Position numbers and translations under genes: made by a program
Shown here: piece after piece, positions 8,901-12,055 of the stretch
Numbering within the stretch: position 1 is the stretch's first letter
Layout of the letters: each line of letters starts with the position of its first letter
The notes under the pieces: generated by a model
What the model saw: only the letters and a program-made list of their open reading frames with translations
What the model was told of the DNA's origin: nothing
Databases searched by the model: none
Origin: CAKZKT01 sp034434235
Lineage (GTDB): Bacteria; Chloroflexota; Anaerolineae; CG2-30-64-16
Direction: 5' to 3'
NCBI GenBank assembly: GCA_034434235.1
Contig: DAOTZV010000103.1
Location: 1 to 12,055, forward strand
Length of the DNA stretch: 12,055 bases

Positions 8901-11900
8901 TTGATGGTGAGGTCGAGCGGCACGCGCAGCTCGCCCACCGGGTCAATGAGCTGCGTCAGCGACCGCTGCACTTCGGTACCTTGCAGCGTGATCTTCCTGG
9001 CCGCGTTGTCCCATGCGCCGGGCGCCAGGTCGTCGTAGATGCGCGCGACGGCCAGTTGCGTCGCCACGCCCGAGACGCCGGCCTTGCTCCGCTCGTAGAC
9101 CGTCTCGCCGACGGTGAGCAGCGGCGGCAGGTCGGGCCAGTCCGCATGGTAGGCCACCGGCAACACCTTGGCCTGGCGGTCGGCGCCCTGGTCGTCCTGG
9201 TAGGTGACGTTCACCGTGCCGGTCGCCAGCTTGTCCAGCCAGGGCGCGCACTTGCCGGTCCGCTGATCGGGGGGCAGCGCGGCGTTGGGATTCCTCGGGT
9301 CCACCAGTCCCAGATCTTTGGCGTGCTGATCGGTGAGGTAGAAGCCGGGCTGCAACGGGTAGAAGTAGAGGATCTGCATGTCGCCCGCGGCGCGCGCCCA
9401 GAGCATGTTCTTGAAGTCCTTCCAGAACGGCAGCGCGCTTTCGTCCGCGGCCTGGGTCTGGCTGCACGTTTGCACGTCCAACAGGCCCCGCAGCGGCGTG
9501 GGCGCGTAGACGGGATTGCCGGCCGTGATGTTGTAGCTCAGCGCGTCGTAGGCCGGCCCGGCCAGCGCCGTGGTCAGCGGCCGCACCTCGGTCGGGCCCG
9601 GCGGCGCGGCGTCGGCCGCGCGGAAGGTCAGATCGGCCAGCAGCAGATTGCCGCTGAGCCCGTGCTTGTTGCGCGCGATCAGCTCGAAGGTCAACAGGCC
9701 GGGGCTCTCCACCCGGCAGCCGGAGACCTGGGCGTCGGGCAGCGTCCCGCCGACCGCGGCCGGGTCCACCACGACGACCGTGCTTTTCGTGAGCGACGGG
9801 AAGAAGCCGTTGGCTGCCGTCACGGTGACGGTGTAGGCGGCAGCGGTCGAGACGGTGGGGCTGTAGACGTGGCTGACCTGGCCGGTATCAATTCGGGTCG
9901 TGCCGTCGCCGAAGTTCCACGCGTACTGAACGTTCGTGCCCGCGTCCAGCCAGGCCTGCATGTGCACGAGGCGCAGCGGTTGCACCGGGCTGTCGGACGC
10001 GACGTGCAGGCCGAAGGGCCGCTCGACGAAATCCTGGCGGTTGGGCGTGCAGCGCACCGGCGTGAGCCTGGCGGGGTCGTAGGCCACGGTGATCGTGGCC
10101 GACCGCAGGTTGCGCACGCCCACCACCTCCAGCGGCGTCGTGACCTCCGCGCCCGGCTGCACGGCGGCGTCGCCCACGCGCACGGTGGGGCTGGCTGCGG
10201 CGGCCGGGCCGGCCGTCGCAGCCGCGGCCAGCGCGCCGCCGATGGTCATGGCGCCGGGGTCAATCAGCACGTCGGTGATGGCCTCGGCCGTGCGCGTCAG
10301 CACGACGCGGTAGATGCCGATCTTGATGCGATTGGCGTCCGCGTCGCGCGGGTCGCGATACTTGAGCAGTACGTACGGCTCGCTCGTCTCGGACTTGTTG
10401 GCCGGGTCCCACAGGTCGTTGCGCAGGGCATAGAGCGCCGGCGCGCTGTTGCCCAGGTTGGAGGCCGCCAGCAGCGCGTGCTCGTCGTTGGGGTTGAAGC
10501 CGGGCATATCCGCCAGCGGCTGGTGATAGATGGTGACGTCCTTGTAGTCGTCGGCGCGCAGCACGGGCTGGCCGCCGATCTCAGAGCCGAGCTCGCTGGC
10601 GATGACGATCTCGGGCACGGTCGTCGGCCAGGTGCACCGGTAGCCCACGGCCTTCACCGGCCACGCCACGTTGCGGCTGTCGGTGCGATACCACGCCACG
10701 CGCAGGTCGTGGCCGCCGTTGACCAGGTCGTTGTCGCTGAAGGTGGGGGCTGTGTTCAGGATGGGGATGATCGGCCCCTCACGCGTCTCCTGGACGTGGG
10801 CCGGCGGCACCAGGCCGTCCACGGTGTTGCGGAAGCTCGCCAGCTCGATCTGGCTGCGCACGCCGTCGAACGCGCTGCCGGCGAGGATCTGGCCGGCCTT
10901 GCCTTCGGGATCCTGGTGCGCCGCGTATTGCAGCTCCCGGCCGATCTCGCAGACCGTCGCTTCCGAACGCATGTCGCGCACGCCGGGGGTGTTCCAGCCC
11001 ACCGTGCGCACCACCTGCACCTTCAGCGCGGCGTCGGTCTGGTTGCCCTTGATGTATTGCAGCACCGAGTAGGAATCGCCGGGGTAGGCGGCCGCAGTCA
11101 GCTCGGTGCGGGTGAAGATGCCGTTGCTGAGGATCTGGCCGGCCGGGGCATCAGCGGCCGCGCGGCCCTCGAACGCACGGGCCGACGAGACCTGGAAGCC
11201 GTCGCTCACCGCGTCGTGCGCCAGGCTGACGCGCGCGCCGGAGATGTGCAGCTGCGGCGCGTCCGGCCATTCCACCACCCCCACCTGCGTCAACGAGGCC
11301 GACGAAGCCGGGTCGGGATCGGTCTTCCAGACCACCTGCACCAGCTCGGCGGAGGTAAGGGTCGCATCGCCGTTGTCGGGCGACGGCCGCAGCGCGAAGT
11401 CCTGGGCCGTGGCCGGACTCCAGGCGTGATAGGAGAGGGTGTCCTGCGAGCTGCTGCCGCCGACGCTCCAGACCGGCGGCTGCGTGCCGATGGCGGCGGG
11501 CGGCCGGGGCAGCGGCTGGCCCACCACCCATGGCTGGAACTCGAACGCGCCGGCGTCGCAGCGATACGCGCCGCCCGTACCGTCGCTGCGCAGCGGGGCG
11601 CCCCGCTGCGGGACCGCCACCCCGCGCTGGTCGGCGGCCCGGCTGCGGGCCTGCACGGTGATCGTACCCGCGGCGACCGCCTGCCGGTCGTTGTCGTAGA
11701 CGGTGTAGGCATACGCGCCCGGCCGGTCGAACTGCACCTGGCGGGAGGTCCCGCCGGCCGGCACAGGGATCAGCATCGCATCGTATGCGCCGTCGTTCAG
11801 CACGACGGTGCGGTCGGCGGAGTGGCTCCACCGCACGATGTCGCCGGCCTCCACCGTGCGATTCAGGTTGGCCGCCGCAAGCGCGATCGTATAGAGCGTC

Positions 11901-12055
11901 GCGCCGCACGCTTCCGGCGGCGCGATATCCACGGCCGGGCTGTTGGGCTGCAACGCGTGCGCGTAGGTGTAGCCCGAAATCAGCCCGCGCTCGAAGTCTA
12001 TCTGGTTGTTGTCTTGCAGCGGCCCCAGCCAGTTCTCGACCGGCAGCACGGCCGC
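2999..12055 (-). CDS. Giant secreted multidomain protein with dockerin and cohesin-like modules (5' end outside window)
   Basis: The frame is open from the right edge to a TGA at 3001-2999, giving at least 3018 codons with no internal stop. A GTG at 12049 is merely the first start-like codon in the window, not a believable start: two alanine codons precede it in frame and the sequence is already mid-domain. Residues below count that GTG as 1. Visible modules are: choice-of-anchor Q type end (1-173) with an inserted cupredoxin-like domain (51-132); cohesin-like (622-860) with an inserted PKD (679-763); Ca-loop motifs at 1227 and 1607; helix-rich stretches around 1815-2275; repeat-derived insertion (2591-2623); Ig-like segment (about 2632-2738); dockerin (2741-2812); cohesin-like (2833-2960); motifs RRLYLP and YKVHLP near the end. 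No catalytic signature is recognised, so the role looks structural or adhesive at the cell surface. Gene B follows after 74 bp. The coding call is very secure; function is unknown. Confidence 0.93.
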   Translation of the reverse strand, partial: AAVLPVENWLGPLQDNNQIDFERGLISGYTYAHALQPNSPAVDIAPPEACGATLYTIALAAANLNRTVEAGDIVRWSHSADRTVVLNDGAYDAMLIPVPAGGTSRQVQFDRPGAYAYTVYDNDRQAVAAGTITVQARSRAADQRGVAVPQRGAPLRSDGTGGAYRCDAGAFEFQPWVVGQPLPRPPAAIGTQPPVWSVGGSSSQDTLSYHAWSPATAQDFALRPSPDNGDATLTSAELVQVVWKTDPDPASSASLTQVGVVEWPDAPQLHISGARVSLAHDAVSDGFQVSSARAFEGRAAADAPAGQILSNGIFTRTELTAAAYPGDSYSVLQYIKGNQTDAALKVQVVRTVGWNTPGVRDMRSEATVCEIGRELQYAAHQDPEGKAGQILAGSAFDGVRSQIELASFRNTVDGLVPPAHVQETREGPIIPILNTAPTFSDNDLVNGGHDLRVAWYRTDSRNVAWPVKAVGYRCTWPTTVPEIVIASELGSEIGGQPVLRADDYKDVTIYHQPLADMPGFNPNDEHALLAASNLGNSAPALYALRNDLWDPANKSETSEPYVLLKYRDPRDADANRIKIGIYRVVLTRTAEAITDVLIDPGAMTIGGALAAAATAGPAAAASPTVRVGDAAVQPGAEVTTPLEVVGVRNLRSATITVAYDPARLTPVRCTPNRQDFVERPFGLHVASDSPVQPLRLVHMQAWLDAGTNVQYAWNFGDGTTRIDTGQVSHVYSPTVSTAAAYTVTVTAANGFFPSLTKSTVVVVDPAAVGGTLPDAQVSGCRVESPGLLTFELIARNKHGLSGNLLLADLTFRAADAAPPGPTEVRPLTTALAGPAYDALSYNITAGNPVYAPTPLRGLLDVQTCSQTQAADESALPFWKDFKNMLWARAAGDMQILYFYPLQPGFYLTDQHAKDLGLVDPRNPNAALPPDQRTGKCAPWLDKLATGTVNVTYQDDQGADRQAKVLPVAYHADWPDLPPLLTVGETVYERSKAGVSGVATQLAVARIYDDLAPGAWDNAARKITLQGTEVQRSLTQLIDPVGELRVPLDLTINGSPGLPTHIKTERLLFGGGLAIAGTTDFEEQLPFSLRSRIMFDDSKGELVFRGYYDGASPEYLKGDPLLLLNVMSASDRTRLRRLCETPTGQLRAGADQAQCNKYLAAVEALYHLTRNPRQVDLCRDANGRLSPDDPEPATNQAAYTAAMHVCRTEGVIKYYRDGEADRAFLIGVQDANDDGEPEPYEGLGKGKALSAGNAAGTGYVTVVYNNDPSLGGLPVSLQVIKVGCEKNPQGEDSTYRGNLLVIKSDNLFDEKLTLRHTGDFGGRPDDFDFEWYIAEVDETAVSPAQLPPSYPWVRWTRVEPGADSLGSEITIEGANPTTLSDNWLIMRYKGYQACGNQYVWSAFAGDPSAKPSEVRAQFAPGWIKRVTSALNPFDARVDDFVSAPVNTNVDMVRQAGKRYEGPIAMNSDPENLNRVGLIEAYQTVLNRGRVLSIDSNINHQGANAALLNVTSRIADLYMLLGNDAYADALDPTVGLGTDSSLAHRAPAIFSFMNQFRADAFGLIDEELALLRGRDETLGGVAAAPTYNRLTWNFTNGDGEVAYVMNYNIKDVNRDGFINEADAAIMYPQGHGDAWGHFLTALQKYYELLRHPSYTWSPRAEPIGVAGSPVVVDYYDERRFAIAAAAKARIGAEITDLTYRKHYADPKNQAYVDGQVDSSDGQRRAWGVADWAERAGQGAYFDWVVANAILPPEDDRYNDVRKIDRTTVLEIGEIADQYRAIQGKLDNADSGVNPLGLAQDALLFDLDPARTKTSPTQEGLTHFEQVYERAIAAYSNALTLFDYANEMKLAQRQAQNELWDFETSVIEEDRARINELIEIFGYPYAADIGVNGTYPAGYEGPDIYNYDLLERTDLTDSQARCSQQQIAAGECPAETKTVLVQFQPMACLGYFVKPIGAGPLDTATVCKNASSSTPFTQTLNIEYRVGVGLDQGRGRFLPEAWPKGTTRQAWGEIQNKLWGVYDARIAYEEAILKYQHHIEKIQQQREAIEDKASGLKHEFALKTTQEVLYRVIDIVIMAAKQAALAAKKGGDTIKGTFNSLSQCPPIAIGLANDATSAIRCGVSLSGELTAGIMSTAEVVAEALENTQSLAKDTIAMGIELDLLANAGNAELRQMGREMQDLVREERELRLEMFLAADMFSGAQLEYDAAVQKGFRKLRELILLRQRWAGQISERRYGDMAYRIFQNDALQKYRGQFDLAQRYTYLTAAAYDYETNLARTNPATGDQFLRQIVGERTLGASRPTVDWQIVPLAGSRGLADPLARMRDNFVVLKGQMGFNNPQDEANRFSLRNELFRLNDASDDKWRHTLQRYYMADIYADPDVAALAKRPDGETGPQPGLVIPFATTVQERLNFFGWPLGPGDSAYDATQFSTKIASVGVWFAGYDTTRLANTPRVYLLPAGNDVVRPRESAGVLRYWQVTEQLLPVPYPIGEADQLSPDWIPGIGGLNGRLFAVKPYARLRAYPYTADLQPSELNTDTRLIGRSVWNTRWILVIPGSTMLADGQLGIDRFIQDVDDIYIYFQTYAYAGTAAAAANLTPQPPLLPGEGELVSSAAAPNLPIYQSTNGAKPQPDALFYGVALRDGAPLTSGTLTAILPRLGAISAEIKPIAGTSYNYVIPVPLGYYDPTDTNYAADSVRISETVRFTVNGVPALLRDAAGISYQAYPITRPGAGYLVTVDVSGPGSYPIGDVNASGLRDSADALLVLKYDVRLITGVTTWPPGPGTIYLPLCDVTQDGKCNSTDALRILMCDVGLAACPVAAAAAQIAPETPSAAPPAYFTLEQTVDAAAGQVALRVRAASPHTPLAAAALELRYDPARWSVVSCAENPAGRLDLAACNPAYASGALRHIGVTIGGIVEAAPLVELRLLARDPAALAQAAQGAAAAELSVTAAFDLDGHLLRPLIAAPPPVGGPRRLYLPVIFSAASSPPAPSGPIARPYKVHLPLLLAVAPETAEPAASQP
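3170..3553 (-). other. C-terminal cohesin-like module
   Basis: Residues 2833-2960 run 'YFTLEQTVDAAAGQVALRV', then the signature 'ELRYDPARWSVVSC' (Cys2879), 'DLAACNPAYASGAL' (Cys2892), 'APLVELRLLARD' and 'AELSVTAAFDLDGHLL'. The layout matches the five modules of gene B, including the cysteine pair (12 residues between). It lies directly after the dockerin and before the tail motifs RRLYLP (2969-2974) and YKVHLP (2994-2999). Confidence 0.75.
3614..3829 (-). other. Dockerin module (two calcium loops)
   Basis: Residues 2741-2812 contain two F-hand loops: 'GDVNASGLRDSADALLVL' starting at Asp2745, and 'CDVTQDGKCNSTDALRIL' starting at Asp2787. Each has D1, N/T3, S/D5, G6, D/N9 and D12, followed by an 'A-L-x-x-L' helix, which is the type I dockerin pattern. 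Loop positions 10-11, which set cohesin specificity in known dockerins, read Ser-Ala and Ser-Thr. The segment joining the loops is unusual: it carries 'TIYLPL' and four cysteines lie in or near loop 2 (2786, 2794, 2805, 2812), which could form disulfides. It implies binding to a cohesin, either in the same protein or in gene B. Confidence 0.88.
3836..4156 (-). other. Ig-like beta-sandwich segment preceding the dockerin
   Basis: Residues of about 2632-2738 run 'ALFYGVALRDGAPLTSGTLT', 'LPRLGAISAEIKP', 'GYYDPTDTNYA', 'SETVRFTVNGVPALLRD' and 'GYLVTVDVSG'. The order (a gain-of-function style opening strand, then 'xGYYxVxVPL...D', then 'VxFxVNGxxA') resembles Ig-like segments that often precede dockerins or T/P linkers in secreted proteins of this lineage. 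No binding or catalytic residues are evident. Assignment to a named family is not possible by eye. Confidence 0.45.
4188..4218 (+). repeat. 8-bp tandem repeat (TTGGTAGA) inside the coding sequence
   Basis: The + strand reads TTGGTAGA, TTGGTAGA, TTGGGAGA, TTGGGGG: about 3.9 units with a period of eight. It is AT-richer than everything around it. In gene A it encodes 'PNLPIYQSTN' (residues 2612-2621). Repeats of this style are common in intergenic DNA of Chloroflexota and cyanobacteria (recollection). Finding one in frame in a long gene suggests insertion of an interspersed element. Confidence 0.75.
4234..4268 (+). repeat. Imperfect palindrome encoding LTPQPPLLPGEGE
   Basis: The left arm CCAG-CT-CCCCCTC-G-CCT pairs with AGG-A-GAGGGGG-CTGG, leaving a 3-nt loop (4251-4253), one mismatch (4247/4257) and a 2-nt bulge (4238-4239). 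It gives 14 base pairs of stem. On the coding strand it and its flank read 'NLTPQPPLLPGEGELVSS' (residues 2591-2608). Peptides of the form LTPQPPLLxGEGE recur in unrelated predicted proteins and intergenic ORFs of cyanobacteria and Chloroflexota because the underlying DNA is a repeated hairpin (recollection). It lies next to the 8-bp repeat, so both probably belong to one insertion at about 4185-4279. Confidence 0.7.
5224..6607 (-). other. Long helix-rich, partly coiled-coil-like region
   Basis: Residues of about 1815-2276 contain several long stretches rich in Glu, Lys, Arg, Gln, Ala and Leu with few prolines. Examples are 'FEQVYERAIAAYSNALTLF', 'RQAQNELWDFETSVIEEDRA', 'EAILKYQHHIEKIQQQREAI', 'LRQMGREMQDLVREERELRL' and 'QKYRGQFDLAQRYTYLTAAA'. 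A shorter Ala/Ile-rich segment ('VIDIVIMAAKQAALAAKKGG') could be mistaken for a membrane span, but it contains lysines and sits inside the helical run. This differs sharply from the beta-sandwich modules on either side. I do not recognise the family; the helix reading is by eye. Confidence 0.5.
7196..7231 (-). other. Single EF-hand-like calcium loop
   Basis: Asp1607 begins 'DVNRDGFINEAD', a textbook 12-residue EF-hand or dockerin-type loop: D1, N3, D5, G6, a hydrophobic residue at 8, N9 and D12. It is followed by a probable helix ('HFLTALQKYYELLRH') but by no second loop. It is therefore not a dockerin, which needs a duplicated loop. A structural calcium site within the unrecognised central region is the likely role. 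Confidence 0.6.
8333..8371 (-). other. Possible calcium-binding loop (DANDDGEPEPYE)
   Basis: Asp1227 starts 'DANDDGEPEPYEG', with acidic or amide side chains at loop positions 1, 3, 5, 7, 9 and 12. That resembles an EF-hand or thrombospondin-3-like calcium loop. No clear flanking helices were seen and no second copy is adjacent, so this is only a motif-level call. Confidence 0.35.
9470..10186 (-). other. Cohesin-like module interrupted by a PKD domain
   Basis: Residues 622-667 read as the first half of a cohesin-like beta-sandwich: 'TVRVGDAAVQPGAEV', 'PLEVVGVRNLRSATI', and the signature 'VAYDPARLTPVRC'. The second half begins at Cys778 ('SGCRVESPGLLTFELIARN') and continues with 'GLSGNLLLADLTFRAAD', the strand pattern seen in the other cohesin-like modules of this window ('LTGPLLALEVIFGAAD', 'VTGEVGLFDLTFEAVP'). 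Between the two cysteines lie 110 residues, where the sister modules have 10 to 14. Most of the extra length is a PKD domain. Confidence 0.75.
9761..10015 (-). other. PKD domain
   Basis: Residues 679-763 contain the PKD core 'YAWNFGDGTT' (Trp711, then N-F-G-D-G-T), a following 'VSHVYSP' (H-x-Y element) and 'AAYTVTVTAANG', ending in 'TKSTVVVVDP'. This matches the classic 'W-D-F-G-D-G ... H-x-Y ... G-x-Y-x-V-x-L-x-V-x-N' pattern, with Asn replacing the first Asp and Ala replacing the usual Gly before YTV. PKD domains are extracellular Ig-like folds used in adhesion or as spacers. It sits inside the cohesin-like module described for this stretch. Confidence 0.85.
11589..11610. repeat. Perfect 22-bp palindrome in gene A
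   Basis: CGCAGCGGGGC followed by its exact reverse complement. It encodes 'PQRGAPLRS', placed between the 'DQRG' and 'CDAGAFE' parts of the anchor-Q module, where family members have a loop of variable length. Confidence 0.5.
11654..11899 (-). other. Cupredoxin-like domain inserted in the anchor-Q module, copper ligands absent
   Basis: Residues 51-132 follow the plastocyanin-type pattern: an opening strand 'TLYTIALAAANLNRTV', then 'EAGDIVRWSHS', 'ADRTVVLNDGAYD', 'FDRPGAYAYTVYD' and the closing strand 'AAGTITV'. In copper-binding members the second strand pair ends in 'HTV' and the later loop is 'YxYxCxxH...M'. Here the His position reads Arg (ADRTV) and the Cys/His/Met loop reads 'YAYTVYDNDRQAVAAG', with none of the ligands. 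The domain is therefore probably a structural or recognition domain and not an electron carrier. Assignment is by eye from motif order; an Ig-like fold of another family is the main alternative. Confidence 0.6.

Larger units (their letters stand above)
11531..12055 (-). other. Choice-of-anchor Q-like C-terminal module, split
   Basis: Residues 1-48 carry 'NWLGPLQDN...HALQPNSPAVD', and residues 138-173 carry 'DQRGVAVPQRG' and 'CDAGAFEF'. From memory of the family, the choice-of-anchor Q signature following parallel beta-helix repeats runs 'LGPLxDNGG...HALLPGSPAID...TDQRGxxRP...CDIGAFE', so both halves are present in the right order. Normally only a short loop separates SPAID from DQRG; here about 95 residues intervene, forming a separate domain. 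The module implies that a beta-helix lies upstream of the window. Its role would be capping or attachment of the helix; this is inferred from family knowledge. Confidence 0.72.

Noticed and set aside
11654..11899. Functional blue-copper protein
   Set aside because: The His, Cys, His and Met ligand positions are all replaced, so copper binding is not supported.

Overview
The window holds parts of two large genes for secreted proteins. Both read on the minus strand, and neither is complete. Base composition is high GC (I estimate about two thirds; not computed). The following features are what I associate with filamentous Chloroflexota (Anaerolineae/Caldilineae type): long Thr/Pro linkers built from ACG-CCG-ACC codons, cohesin-like modules with a 'YDPA..L.P..C' signature, short 'Y-L-P-L' motifs after linkers and at C-termini, a dockerin, and an in-frame 'LTPQPPLLPGEGE' interspersed repeat. 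That lineage call is inference from composition and style, not from a marker gene.

Gene A (12055 down to 2999) is the 3' part of a giant gene: at least 3018 codons, open to the right edge, ending in TGA. Its order from the N-terminal side is: the end of a choice-of-anchor Q / parallel beta-helix type module split by a cupredoxin-like domain; about 430 unassigned residues; a cohesin-like module split by a PKD domain; about 1700 residues of unrecognised sequence with two calcium-loop motifs and long amphipathic helical stretches; an in-frame insertion of interspersed repeat DNA; an Ig-like segment; a two-loop dockerin; a terminal cohesin-like module; and a tail with two 'x-L-P' motifs.

A 74-bp gap carries a perfect 28-bp palindrome and a Shine-Dalgarno-like AAGGA. 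Gene B (2924 down through the left edge) follows. It encodes a signal peptide, five tandem cohesin-like modules with a period of about 142 residues, a Thr/Pro linker of about 173 residues, and a YYLPPL motif. Just after that, at a run of four Gs on the + strand (68-71), the reading frame appears to slip by one base into what looks like a CARDB-type domain that runs off the window.

The two genes probably form one transcription unit encoding cell-surface or extracellular proteins. A dockerin in A beside a five-cohesin array in B makes a physical A-B interaction (a non-cellulosomal cohesin/dockerin assembly) a reasonable hypothesis, not a demonstrated one. No enzyme active site, RNA gene, CRISPR array or transposase gene was found.
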